NCBI GenBank assembly: GCA_964351995.1
Contig: CAYGQE010000025.1
Location: forward strand, 1-64,000
Reading direction: 5' to 3'
From: SZUA-35 sp964351995
Lineage (GTDB): Bacteria; Actinomycetota; Acidimicrobiia; Acidimicrobiales; SZUA-35
Length of the DNA: 64,000 nt
Below, one piece after another: positions 15,367 through 23,069 of the stretch. Below the pieces are notes generated by a model, which did not search any database, had not been told where the DNA came from, and saw only the letters and a program-made list of their open reading frames with translations. Both the position numbers and the translations under genes were made by a program. Each line of letters starts with the position of its first letter. Position 1 is the stretch's first letter.

Positions 15367-16935
15367 GTGGAATTGCGCCAACAGAACCTCGACCGCCTGA
15401 GCGGTGGCACCTTCGACGTCTTCGTGATCGGCGGCGGCATCAACGGCGCCGTCACCGCAGCGGCCCTGGCCGCACGCGACATCAACGTTGCCATGGTCGA
15501 GCGCTCTGACTTCGCGAGCTTCACCAGCCAGGAGTCGTCGAACCTGATCTGGGGCGGTTTCAAATACCTCGAGAACTACGAGCTCAAGCTCGTGTGGGAC
15601 CTCTGCACCTCACGCAACTTGATGATGAAGAGCTACCCGACACGCATCAAGGAGATCGACTTCCTCGCCACGCTCGACAACACCGCCCCCTTCCCCGTCG
15701 CCCTGGCTGCGCTGGGCTCGGTCGGCTACTGGGGCATTGGCCGGTTCGCCACCAAGGGTCCCCGCTTCTACACCGCCAAGGGCATCGAGAAGACCGAGCC
15801 GCTGGTCAACACCACGACGGCCAAGGGCGGCATCCGCTACGCCGACGCCTACCTGCCCGACAACGACGCCCGTTTCGTGTGGGAGTACGTGCGGAGCGCC
15901 CTCGATCGCGGTGCCACCGCTGTCAACTACTGCTCGGTCGACAAAGCGGAACAGACCAGCGATGGCTGGACCATCTCGGTCACCGACACCATCAGCGGCG
16001 ATACCCACTCGGTCTCGGCGAAGGCAATCGTCAATGCTGCAGGTCCGTTCGTCGATGGGCTCAACGACGACATGGATCTCGAGACTGAGCATCGCATCGT
16101 GTACTCCAAGGGCATCCACCTCATCGTTCCCAAGATCACTGAAGAAGAGCGGATCCTGGCGTTCTTCGACGACACCGGCCGATTGTTCTACGTGATTCCC
16201 ATGGCACACCGTTCGGTGATCGGCACGACCGACACCCGCACCGACAACCCGGCGGAAGGTGTGCTGGAGGAAGACCGCGACTTTCTTCTCGAACAGATCA
16301 ACGCCCGACTCGACCTCGACACGCCCCTCACGAAGGCCGACATCATCAGCGAACGCTGTGGCGTTCGTCCGCTGGTGGTCAAGAACGACGGCAATGATCA
16401 GACCGACGTCGACTGGACCTCGCTGTCTCGCAAGCACGAGATCGAGACCGACAAGGCCAAGAAGGTCATCACGATCTTCGGCGGCAAGCTCACAGACTGC
16501 CTCAACGTCGGCGACGAGATCGCCGAAGAACTCGAGTCGATCGGGATCACGGGACGCAAGGCCGCCGACGACTGGTTCGGCGAGCCCGGTCAAGCCGAGT
16601 GGGACAGCTTCCTCGCTGCGGCCACCGCCCTTGGGCTGGATCGGCGACCCGACGTCGAACAGGCCGACACCATGGCCGAGGTCGTGTGGCGCCGACACGG
16701 CCGGGCTGCGCACCGTGTCCTCGAGCTCATTGGTGAAGACCCGGCGATGGCCGAGCCGGTCCTGGCCAACAGCGACCTACTGCGTGCCGAGCTGCCGGTG
16801 ATGGCCGAGCGCGAAATGATCGTCCGGCCAGACGACTTCCTCCGTCGCCGCACCAAGCTGGCGCTGATCACCCATCGCGACGACCTCGGCGCCGACCCTG
16901 GCATGGCCGAAGTGAACGCCACCTTCGGCTTCTAG
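15367..16935 (+). CDS. glpD: Glycerol-3-phosphate dehydrogenase (FAD)
   Basis: About 522 residues from the chosen GTG. FAD-binding GxGxxGA motif (VIGGGINGAVTAAALAARD) lies near residue 20, then MVERSDFASFTSQESSNLIWGG, characteristic of GlpD. GTTDTRTD and RCGVRPLV in the middle and a C-terminal helical DAO_C domain complete the family pattern. It oxidises sn-glycerol-3-phosphate to DHAP, passing electrons to quinone at the membrane. The open frame begins at 15160, but FAD-fold homology starts just after the GTG, and the divergent STAS operon occupies the upstream region. ATG 15319 is an alternative. Confidence 0.92.
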   Translation: MELRQQNLDRLSGGTFDVFVIGGGINGAVTAAALAARDINVAMVERSDFASFTSQESSNLIWGGFKYLENYELKLVWDLCTSRNLMMKSYPTRIKEIDFLATLDNTAPFPVALAALGSVGYWGIGRFATKGPRFYTAKGIEKTEPLVNTTTAKGGIRYADAYLPDNDARFVWEYVRSALDRGATAVNYCSVDKAEQTSDGWTISVTDTISGDTHSVSAKAIVNAAGPFVDGLNDDMDLETEHRIVYSKGIHLIVPKITEEERILAFFDDTGRLFYVIPMAHRSVIGTTDTRTDNPAEGVLEEDRDFLLEQINARLDLDTPLTKADIISERCGVRPLVVKNDGNDQTDVDWTSLSRKHEIETDKAKKVITIFGGKLTDCLNVGDEIAEELESIGITGRKAADDWFGEPGQAEWDSFLAAATALGLDRRPDVEQADTMAEVVWRRHGRAAHRVLELIGEDPAMAEPVLANSDLLRAELPVMAEREMIVRPDDFLRRRTKLALITHRDDLGADPGMAEVNATFGF

Positions 16936-16970
16936 CCTCTCCTCCCCCACCACTTCCCCCTCCAAACCAC

Positions 16971-17022
16971 CCAACTGGGAATGGATTTGGCTGCTCTGGC
17001 GACCGAATTCATGCCCAGTTGC
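16971..17022. repeat. Palindromic repeat copy 1, left end of cassette
   Basis: An imperfect palindrome of about 51 bp: left arm 16972-16990 (caactgggaatggatttgg) pairs with 17003-17021 at all but three positions, around a 12-nt loop. The reverse complement of copy 2 matches it with about five differences in 51, including the loop segment ctctggcga. It ends 20 bp before the nuclease-like gene. Confidence 0.85.
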
Positions 17023-17041
17023 GAAGTCATCGGGGGATCGC

Positions 17042-17950
17042 ATGTGGCAAGAGAAGCTGCACGACCTGGCACATCATCAGCACGGCATCATCGAACGCCG
17101 TCAGGCAACCGAACTTGCGCCGTCTCGTTCAGCAGCGAGAAGCGAGCTCTGCCGGAGTCACTGGACCGAGGCGGGACATGGTGTCTATCGCCTTCGCGGC
17201 TCACGAGATACAGCGTGGCAGGTTGCCATGATTGCTGTTTTGCAAGGCGGCCCCGGCGCGGTCGTCAGCCACCATTCGGCCGCAGCCCTCTGGGGGTTGC
17301 CAGGAGCTCCAATAGAGCGCACTCACGTCACCACGATTCGTCGTGTCAACAGCCGAGGTGATGAACGGATCGTGCTCCATCGAGCGAGGCGCCTCGCTGT
17401 GGAGCATGTGACAAACCTCAACGGCATCCCCATCACGCGACCAGAGCGAGTGCCATTCGACTTGGCAAACATCGGCGTGCCTGCCCGTCGCGTCGAACGG
17501 GTCATTGATCGGTTCTGGTCCGACCGTCTTGTGTCAGGTCGCTCGTTGCGTCGAGTCGCTGCCACCTTGGCAACACGCGGCTTCCGCGGAACCGTCTTGA
17601 TGCGGGACTTGCTGAACGAACGTCCGAACGATTGGATTCCACCGGCTTCGGGGCTCGAGGGACGAGTTATGCGCCTACTCGCCGAGGCTGGGCATGGAAG
17701 CGTGGAGCGTCAAGTCAACCTCGGCGGTGACGAGTGGATTGGTCGCGTGGACTTCGTCGATCGCCAGCAAAAAGTGGTCATCGAGGTCCAAAGCGAACTC
17801 CATCATGCTGCGCTGTCGTCGAGGCGAGATGACCTTGCACGCTTTGATGCACTTCGAGCGGCAGGCTTCTCGGTCATCGAGGTGTGGGAGAACGATGTCT
17901 GGCACCGCCCGCAGGTTCTGCTCGATCGATTCCGCTCTGCATGCTCTTGA
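17042..17950 (+). CDS. AbiEi-like N-terminus fused to DUF559-type PD-(D/E)XK nuclease-like domain
   Basis: 302 residues. The N-terminus (about 10-55, GIIERRQATELAPSRSAARS to GVYRL) resembles the winged-helix of AbiEi-type antitoxins. The middle (70-200) has the SHHSAAALWGLPG and NLNGIPITRPERV segments found in actinobacterial AbiEi-like proteins. The C-terminus (about 210-300) resembles the Vsr/DUF559 fold with candidate catalytic residues in SGLEGRV, GRVDFVD and KVVIEVQSELHH (D...ExQ). GGGGG 7 nt before ATG 17042 supports the start. No AbiEii toxin gene is adjacent. Flanked on both sides by matching palindromes. Confidence 0.72.
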   Translation: MWQEKLHDLAHHQHGIIERRQATELAPSRSAARSELCRSHWTEAGHGVYRLRGSRDTAWQVAMIAVLQGGPGAVVSHHSAAALWGLPGAPIERTHVTTIRRVNSRGDERIVLHRARRLAVEHVTNLNGIPITRPERVPFDLANIGVPARRVERVIDRFWSDRLVSGRSLRRVAATLATRGFRGTVLMRDLLNERPNDWIPPASGLEGRVMRLLAEAGHGSVERQVNLGGDEWIGRVDFVDRQQKVVIEVQSELHHAALSSRRDDLARFDALRAAGFSVIEVWENDVWHRPQVLLDRFRSACS

Positions 17951-17954
17951 AACG

Positions 17955-18006
17955 CCAACTGGGAATGAATTTGGTCGCCAGAGGCGCCAAATTCATTCCC
18001 AGTTGG
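17955..18006. repeat. Palindromic repeat copy 2, right end of cassette
   Basis: A perfect 20-bp inverted repeat (17955-17974 with 17987-18006) with a 12-nt loop that can itself pair (cgcc/ggcg). It begins 4 bp after the nuclease-like gene's stop and ends 4 bp before the convergent ilvN stop, so it probably also works as a bidirectional terminator. Confidence 0.88.
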
Positions 18007-18010
18007 ATCC

Positions 18011-18532
18011 TTACGCCCGGGTGAGCGGGAGCTCTCGACCGACGATGCGAAGCGCCACCTTGCCAGTTCGCTGGATGTCGACGATGTCGAACGCAACGAG
18101 TTCGTTCTCGATCGCATCGATCTCGTGCGGCTCACCAGCGAGGCTCACCATCACGTGTCCGTCGGCGTCGTGGAGGATGCGGCCGTGGCGCTTCTCGACC
18201 GCAGCCAGCAGATCAGGCTTCTGAGCCTCGTCGATCTGGACGTTGAGCACGACCATCTCGCGAACGAGCGAGGACTCGGGGATCATCTCGAGGATCTCGA
18301 CCACATTGACCAGCTTGAAGAGCTGCTTCACGATCTGATCGAGCGGCGCCTTCTCGACGTCGACGACGATGGTGATGCGACTGATCTTTTCGTTGTCGGT
18401 CGGGGCCACGTTGAGCGACACGATGTTGTAGCTGCGTCGAGCAAAAAGATCGGCGACCCGTGCGAGCACGCCCGCCTTGTTCTCGACGAGCACGGCGAGG
18501 ACGTGTTGTTGCAGATCTCCGGGGCGACTCAT
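18011..18532 (-). CDS. ilvN: Acetolactate synthase small (regulatory) subunit
   Basis: 173 residues. N-terminal ACT domain (VLAVLVENKAGVLARVADLFARRSYNI) and a C-terminal ALS_ss domain ending with LRIVGRELPLTRA. It binds valine and confers feedback inhibition on the IlvB catalytic subunit. The ATG at 18532 shares its A with the ilvB stop (TGATG); a GTG one codon upstream is also possible. No ilvC follows; the palindromic cassette lies immediately downstream instead. Confidence 0.95.
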   Translation of the reverse strand: MSRPGDLQQHVLAVLVENKAGVLARVADLFARRSYNIVSLNVAPTDNEKISRITIVVDVEKAPLDQIVKQLFKLVNVVEILEMIPESSLVREMVVLNVQIDEAQKPDLLAAVEKRHGRILHDADGHVMVSLAGEPHEIDAIENELVAFDIVDIQRTGKVALRIVGRELPLTRA

Positions 18533-20337
18533 CACTTACCTCCAGCGCGCTCGGCGTCGAGCGTTGGCTGCTGGCTCGGATCGACGATGACTTCGTCGTT
18601 CGAACCGCCGGCCGGCACCATCGGGTACACGTTCTCGGCACTGTGGCAGCGGAACTCCACCACGACCGGCCGGTCATTGATCGCGTTGGCTTTGGCAATG
18701 ACGGCGTCGACCTCATCAGGGTCTTCGACTCGGAACGCCACGCAGCCCATGGCTTCGGCCCACTTCACGTAGTCGGGCATGTCATGGCTGAGATACACCT
18801 CGCTCAGACGCTCTTCGTAGAACAACGACTGCCACTGACGAACCATGCCCAGGTAGGCGTTGTTCATCAGCGCCACCTTGATCGGGATCTTCTCGACTGA
18901 TGCTGTGACGAGCTCTTGTGCCGTCATCTGGAAGTTGCCATCGCCGTCGATGGCCCAGACCGTGCGGTCGGGCATGCCCGCTTTGGCGCCGATAGCGGCA
19001 GGGATGGAGAAGCCCATCGTGCCGAGACCACCGGAGTTGATCCAGGTGTAGGGGTAGTCGAACTTCCAGTACTGGCTGGCCCACATCTGGTGCTGGCCAA
19101 CGCCGGAGCAGACAATGGTGTCATCGGGTGAGAGATCGCGAAGCCGTTCGATGGCGTACTGCGGTTTGATCAGCTCGCCTGGCTCGGAGGCGGCGTAGGT
19201 GAGCGGGTACTTCTCTTGCCAGCCCGACACCTGTTGGCGCCACGGCGTCAGATCAGGCTGACCGTCAAGGCCACCAGCCTTGAGCTCCTCGACCATGAGT
19301 TCCATGGCGATGCGGCTGTCGCCAACGACGGGAACGTCTGGCATCCGAACCTTGCCATGCTCGGCCGGGTCGATGTCGACGTGGATGATCTTGGCTCCGG
19401 GGGCGAAGGCACCGACCTTGCCGGTCACGCGATCGTCGAAGCGGCTACCCATGGCGATCAAGAGGTCGGCCTGCTGGATCGCAGTGATGGCGGTGTAGTT
19501 GCCGTGCATGCCCGGCATGCCGAGGCAGAGCTCGTGACTGTCAGGGAACGCGCCCCGAGCCATGAGCGTCGTCACGACCGGGATGCCGGTCATCTCCGCC
19601 AACTCGAGGAGGATCTGCGCGCCGCGGGCCTTGAGCACCCCACCGCCGACATAGAGAACCGGACGCTCGGCTGCTGCGATGAGCTCGACTGCAGCGGTGA
19701 TCGACTCGGCATCGGGCGTGGTGTTCGGCTTGTAACCGGGAAGATCGAACTCGGTCGGCCATTCCCAGTCGAAGTAGGCATCGGGGTTGTTTGCATCGAC
19801 GATGTTCTTGGGGATGTCGACCAGCACGGGGCCCGGTCGACCCGTCGTGGCGATGTGGAACGCCTCACGAATGGCCTGCGGGATGTCCTCTGCCCTCGTG
19901 ACGAGAAAGTTGTGCTTCGTGATCGAACGGGTGATGCCCGTGGTGTCGCACTCCTGGAATGCGTCGGTACCGATCGCTGAAAGCGCCACCTGGCCGGTGA
20001 TGCACACCATTGGCACCGAGTCGAGCATGGCATCAGCCAACGGCGTGACGACGTTGGTGGCTGCGGGGCCACTGGTGACCATGCACACGCCGGGCTTACC
20101 GGTGGCGTGGGCGTAGCCCTCGGCCATGTGGCCAGCGCCTTGCTCGTGACGAACGAGCACGTGGCGAAGCGGCGAACCAATGATGGGGTCGTACACGGGG
20201 AGAATCGCACCCCCCGGGTAGCCGAAGATGACCTCGACGTCCTCGAGTTCGAGGCTTCGGATGAGTGCCTCGCCCCCGTTCAGTCGTTCGGGGCCGGAAC
20301 TCTGCGGTTCCGGGTTGGTTCGCTCTGGTGTGGTCAT
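18532..20337 (-). CDS. ilvB: Acetolactate synthase large (catalytic) subunit
   Basis: 601 residues, a ThDP-dependent enzyme of branched-chain amino-acid synthesis (2 pyruvate to acetolactate). Typical blocks: FGYPGGAILPVYD, the catalytic Glu region VRHEQGAGHMAEGYA, SGPAATNVVTPLADA, and the ThDP/Mg motif GDGNFQMTAQELVTA with downstream NNAYLGMVRQWQ. Full length with no break. Directly coupled to ilvN. Expression is probably attenuated through the leader at 20412-20517. Confidence 0.97.
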   Translation of the reverse strand: MTTPERTNPEPQSSGPERLNGGEALIRSLELEDVEVIFGYPGGAILPVYDPIIGSPLRHVLVRHEQGAGHMAEGYAHATGKPGVCMVTSGPAATNVVTPLADAMLDSVPMVCITGQVALSAIGTDAFQECDTTGITRSITKHNFLVTRAEDIPQAIREAFHIATTGRPGPVLVDIPKNIVDANNPDAYFDWEWPTEFDLPGYKPNTTPDAESITAAVELIAAAERPVLYVGGGVLKARGAQILLELAEMTGIPVVTTLMARGAFPDSHELCLGMPGMHGNYTAITAIQQADLLIAMGSRFDDRVTGKVGAFAPGAKIIHVDIDPAEHGKVRMPDVPVVGDSRIAMELMVEELKAGGLDGQPDLTPWRQQVSGWQEKYPLTYAASEPGELIKPQYAIERLRDLSPDDTIVCSGVGQHQMWASQYWKFDYPYTWINSGGLGTMGFSIPAAIGAKAGMPDRTVWAIDGDGNFQMTAQELVTASVEKIPIKVALMNNAYLGMVRQWQSLFYEERLSEVYLSHDMPDYVKWAEAMGCVAFRVEDPDEVDAVIAKANAINDRPVVVEFRCHSAENVYPMVPAGGSNDEVIVDPSQQPTLDAERAGGK

Positions 20338-20411
20338 TGCAGGCTCCGGGTGAAGAAGGGCGGATGCAGTCTGGCGGGTGGGCAGTGAAAACAGCGCCGG
20401 TCAGAAACCGA

Positions 20412-20448
20412 AGCCGAAAAACAAGAAAGCCTCCCCGGAAGGGAGGCT
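20412..20448 (-). terminator. ilvBN attenuator (intrinsic terminator)
   Basis: On the minus strand an 8-bp stem AGCCTCCC/GGGAGGCT with a 5-nt loop is followed by the tail TTTCTTGTTTTT. It sits 75 bp before the ilvB start and downstream of the leader peptide, so it is a transcription attenuator rather than an end-of-gene terminator. Confidence 0.85.
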
Positions 20449-20450
20449 CG

Positions 20451-20476
20451 GCGCACGAAGAAAAGAGAACGTGCGC
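20451..20476 (-). promoter_or_regulatory. Leader hairpin overlapping the leader-peptide stop
   Basis: A 7-bp perfect stem (20451-20457 with 20470-20476, GCGCACG/CGTGCGC) with a 12-nt A/T-rich loop. Its 5' arm touches the leader stop codon, so ribosome position would control its folding relative to the terminator just downstream. Confidence 0.6.
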
Positions 20477-20517
20477 TAGTCGATGAGTACTACGAGGGTG
20501 TGGCGGACGACGATCAC
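20476..20517 (-). CDS. ilvBN leader peptide
   Basis: A GTG-started 13-residue frame, MIVVRHTLVVLID, followed by TAG. Eight of 13 residues are Ile, Val or Leu. It is followed by a pause-type hairpin and a U-tailed terminator before ilvB, the classical attenuation layout. A GAGGG lies only about 2 nt before the GTG, so initiation may be weak or leaderless. Scarcity of branched-chain aminoacyl-tRNA would stall ribosomes here and favour readthrough into ilvB. Confidence 0.82.
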   Translation of the reverse strand: MIVVRHTLVVLID

Positions 20518-20583
20518 GTCCCTCAGTGAAGCAGATTCTGCTCGGATTGCAAACCCGATCGGGGCCTCACGGCGTTCGCTGGC

Positions 20584-20994
20584 TCAATTGAGGCGAATTT
20601 CGTCGTCGGCGAGAACCCGACGTAGTTGCGTCACGGTGTCGCCAGCTTGGCGTCGACTCAAGCCCAACAGGCGGCGAAGATCAAACCGCAGCTCGGGGTC
20701 GTCGAGGTCGAGAAGACCAGCCAAGAGCTCGTGTTCGGAACGACGCAGCGGGCACGGCTCGTGTTCTTCGAGCCCACGGAGCTGTCGGATCACCACGCTC
20801 AGAAGATCGAGCAGTTCGTGGTTTCGATTCTCGCCGATCCGGAACGGGACGGGCATCGATCCAATCCACAGCACTTTGTGCCGCTCGTCGTATCGAGCAA
20901 TGGCGCCGGTGCGCTTGTCGTCTTCCGGAGCGATCTCGGGCTCGTCGGCCGAGCGGGGTTCGGTTTCGATCGAGTCTGCGGCTTGATCGATCAT
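20584..20994 (-). CDS. Conserved-type cytoplasmic protein, unknown
   Basis: 136 residues from ATG 20994 (GAAGGGA 8 nt upstream). Highly charged N-terminus, then DERHKVLWIGSMPVPFRIG and a C-terminal segment LRFDLRRLLGLSRRQAGDTV that could form a helix-turn-helix. No signal peptide or membrane segment. I do not recognise a family. Three copies of ctgtgatga on its sense strand span its start and the end of the upstream lipoprotein gene, so translation may be coupled. Confidence 0.55.
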   Translation of the reverse strand: MIDQAADSIETEPRSADEPEIAPEDDKRTGAIARYDERHKVLWIGSMPVPFRIGENRNHELLDLLSVVIRQLRGLEEHEPCPLRRSEHELLAGLLDLDDPELRFDLRRLLGLSRRQAGDTVTQLRRVLADDEIRLN

Positions 20995-21026
20995 CACAGT
21001 TTTCCCTTCATCACAGTTTCCATTCA

Positions 21027-21920
21027 TCACAGGGATCCAATACTGAGTTGGCAGGCGCTGAGCACACTCGCGAGTGCGGTGTCCTGAGCAGCCGTGGCGG
21101 GCGCACCGACGAGTGGGTGCATGACGTCTGGCGTTGCGTTGTCAACGAAGCAAACGGCGCCGTCCAGCGAGAAGACCTCAGCCGACGCCAAGAGTTCGGC
21201 GAGGAACGTGCGGTCATCTGCCGAAGCAAGCAATTGGCCATAGAACGCAGCCGTGGCTTGTTCGGCCAACGGTGGGGCCACCTCGCAGTTCGCGAACGTG
21301 AATTGGTCGGTTCGGATCCGAGCAACATCGCTTCCCGAGCTGGCTTCGAGCTCGGTCAACTCCTCAAAGACGGCGAAGAGATTGAAGTCGTTCCTCTCGA
21401 GCAGCATCTGTACATCACCGTGGAACGTCGCAACGGTCTGCACGTCAACCGCAATCGATGCAGGCGCAACGTCGGCTGCTGCATCCCAACGATCGGCCTG
21501 GGTGTTGAAGAAGGCGGCGGCGGCATCCGTGTCGTCGAGTGACGTGAAGGCCCCGAGATCATCGATGGCGATGGCTGCTTGGCAGAACGCTGCATTCGGA
21601 TCTGCCAGCGGAACCGTCGTCGTGCTTGCTGCCGTTGTCGAAGAAGCAGTGGGTTGGGTCGACGCGGTAACGGTCGTCGTGGTCTCGCTGCTGGTTTCAG
21701 TGGACGTCGAAGCCTGGACGGTCGTGGTGGTGGACGACGAGCCATCGGCCTCGTGGTCCTCGAACGGCTCAGCTGCCTCGACCGTCGTTGTGACGTCGTC
21801 AAAGAGCGCGAGCGAGGTGGGAGCTGTCGATGAACCGACGTCGGTGGCTGCGCCGCAGCCGGACAACATCAAACTCACCACGATCGCCACACCCATCACG
21901 ATCATCAGCCGGATACTCAC
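21027..21920 (-). CDS. Secreted lipoprotein with Thr-rich linker, unknown
   Basis: 297 residues from GTG 21920. A lipoprotein signal peptide (MIVMGVAIVVSLMLSGC, lipobox LSGC) is followed by a Ser/Thr/Glu linker (about 25-110) and a ~190-residue globular domain rich in Asp, Ala and Phe with three Cys. Such Thr-rich linkers are typical of cell-wall-spanning actinobacterial lipoproteins. No enzyme motif seen. The frame continues upstream but overlaps the divergent gene's region. The next gene follows after 32 bp. Confidence 0.65.
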   Translation of the reverse strand: MSIRLMIVMGVAIVVSLMLSGCGAATDVGSSTAPTSLALFDDVTTTVEAAEPFEDHEADGSSSTTTTVQASTSTETSSETTTTVTASTQPTASSTTAASTTTVPLADPNAAFCQAAIAIDDLGAFTSLDDTDAAAAFFNTQADRWDAAADVAPASIAVDVQTVATFHGDVQMLLERNDFNLFAVFEELTELEASSGSDVARIRTDQFTFANCEVAPPLAEQATAAFYGQLLASADDRTFLAELLASAEVFSLDGAVCFVDNATPDVMHPLVGAPATAAQDTALASVLSACQLSIGSL

Positions 21921-21964
21921 TCGGCCCCATCGGCAATTCGTCAGCTCCCGTGAGGACGGCGCGA

Positions 21965-21970
21965 TACGTT
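21965..21970 (+). promoter_or_regulatory. Candidate -10 box for a leaderless transcript
   Basis: TACGTT lies exactly 6 nt before ATG 21977, with no Shine-Dalgarno between. Confidence 0.45.
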
Positions 21971-21976
21971 TCGCCG

Positions 21977-22384
21977 ATGCCAGACGAGGGCCCGATCGCC
22001 AACACACCAGAGCCGCCGTACACCGCCGTCATCTTTCGGTCGATCCGATCTGACAACACCGATGGGTACGCCGACATGGCCATCGAGATGGAGCTCCTCG
22101 CTTCGGAGCAAGCCGGCTACCTCGGCATCGAATCATCTGCTGACGCCACGACAGGGCTGACCGTTTCCTACTGGGCCTCCGACGACGATGCGAAGGCATG
22201 GAAGCAGGTAGGCGAGCACCTGGCTGCGCAACGTCTCGGGGCGCAGCGCTGGTACGCCGACTACGTCGTTCGCATCGCCACCGTGCACCGCAACTATCGC
22301 GCCAACGACTCCCACACCAACGACTCCCACACCAACGACTCCCACACCAACGACTCCCGCACCAACGAGCAACGAGCCAGGTAG
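21977..22384 (+). CDS. Antibiotic-biosynthesis-monooxygenase-like (ABM) protein with repeat tail
   Basis: 135 residues. The core (about 12-105) resembles the dimeric alpha/beta-barrel ABM family: YTAVIFRSIRSDNTDGYADMA, then GYLGIESSAD, TVSYWASDDDAKAWKQ and WYADYVVRIATV. The family includes cofactor-free oxygenases and haem-degrading proteins; substrate unknown. The C-terminus is a low-complexity tail of NDSHT repeats encoded by perfect 15-bp tandem repeats. The start is the ATG behind a leaderless -10; the open frame before it is antisense to the neighbouring lipoprotein. Confidence 0.78.
   Translation: MPDEGPIANTPEPPYTAVIFRSIRSDNTDGYADMAIEMELLASEQAGYLGIESSADATTGLTVSYWASDDDAKAWKQVGEHLAAQRLGAQRWYADYVVRIATVHRNYRANDSHTNDSHTNDSHTNDSRTNEQRAR
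22304..22363 (+). repeat. 15-bp tandem repeat, four copies, in coding sequence
   Basis: Four consecutive copies of aacgactcccacacc (the last has one substitution) encode NDSHT x3 and NDSRT at the C-terminus of the ABM-like protein. In-frame period, likely variable in copy number between strains. Confidence 0.9.
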
Positions 22385-22446
22385 CGAACCATCGCAGCTG
22401 CTAGACCGGAAGCTGGCTACGCCGCCGTCAGATCAGGGAGCAACTC

Positions 22447-22998
22447 ATGGCAACCAGCTACGAATCGATCACCGACAAGATGTCTGCGTTCGTCGAGCGC
22501 CAACATCTCTTCTTCGTCGCCACTGCGCCAAGCGGTGAGGGCGGCCATGTCAACTTGTCGCCCAAGGGTCTCGATTCATTCCGAGTGCTCGGCCCGAACC
22601 GGGTGGCGTACCTCGATCTCACCGGTAGCGGAGCGGAGACCATTGCTCACGTTCGCCAGAACGGCCGGATCACGTTCATGTTCTGCGCCTTCGAGGGCAA
22701 GCCAGACATCGTCCGATTCTACGGCTCGGCCCACGTCCACCGACCGGCAGACGACACCTTCAGCGAACTACGAGCGCTGTTTGGAGATCACGACGCGGTG
22801 CGCTCGGTCATCACCGCTGACATCGACCGCACGTCCAGTTCATGTGGCTTCGCCGTGCCGCTGATGGATCACATCGGTGATCGCCACACGCTCGGAAAGT
22901 ACTTCGAGAACAAGACCGACGACGACGTCGAGGCCTATTGGGTCGAGAAGAACCAACGGTCGATCGACGGCCTCCCTGCGGTCGATACTGCGAGCTGA
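22447..22998 (+). CDS. Pyridoxamine-5'-phosphate oxidase-like FMN-binding protein
   Basis: 183 residues of the split-barrel PNPOx-like family: HLFFVATAPSGEGGHVNLSPKG, VAYLDLTGSGAETIAHVRQNGRITFMFCAF and a C-terminal GKYFENKTDDDVEAYW. This subgroup usually binds FMN or F420 and acts on unknown small molecules; it is not PdxH itself. ATG 22447 has GGGAG upstream. Confidence 0.85.
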   Translation: MATSYESITDKMSAFVERQHLFFVATAPSGEGGHVNLSPKGLDSFRVLGPNRVAYLDLTGSGAETIAHVRQNGRITFMFCAFEGKPDIVRFYGSAHVHRPADDTFSELRALFGDHDAVRSVITADIDRTSSSCGFAVPLMDHIGDRHTLGKYFENKTDDDVEAYWVEKNQRSIDGLPAVDTAS

Positions 22999-23069
22999 CC
23001 AGGCGCTCCAGATCGCCCTCGGGCAGCACTCGTGCTATCCACTCCCCCAGCCCAAGCCGAGGAGTGCTC

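Larger units (their letters stand above)
16971..18006 (+). mobile_element. Putative palindrome-bounded cassette with an AbiEi/DUF559 gene
   Basis: A ~1036-bp unit comprises one gene (17042-17950) flanked tightly by two related ~51-bp palindromes whose loops show opposite orientation, so they act as terminal inverted repeats. No target-site duplication is obvious. It lies between glpD and the 3' end of ilvN (4 bp from the ilvN stop). The element status is inference from structure; mobility by its own protein or in trans is unproven. Confidence 0.5.

Noticed and set aside
15610..16713. Minus-strand open frame inside glpD
   Set aside because: Mirror frame of a strongly conserved enzyme; no homology seen.
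16971..18006. Classical insertion sequence
   Set aside because: No DDE, tyrosine or serine transposase motif in the enclosed protein and no visible target-site duplication; described as a putative palindrome-bounded cassette instead.
22304..22363. CRISPR array
   Set aside because: 15-bp repeats are directly adjacent without spacers and lie in frame within a coding sequence.
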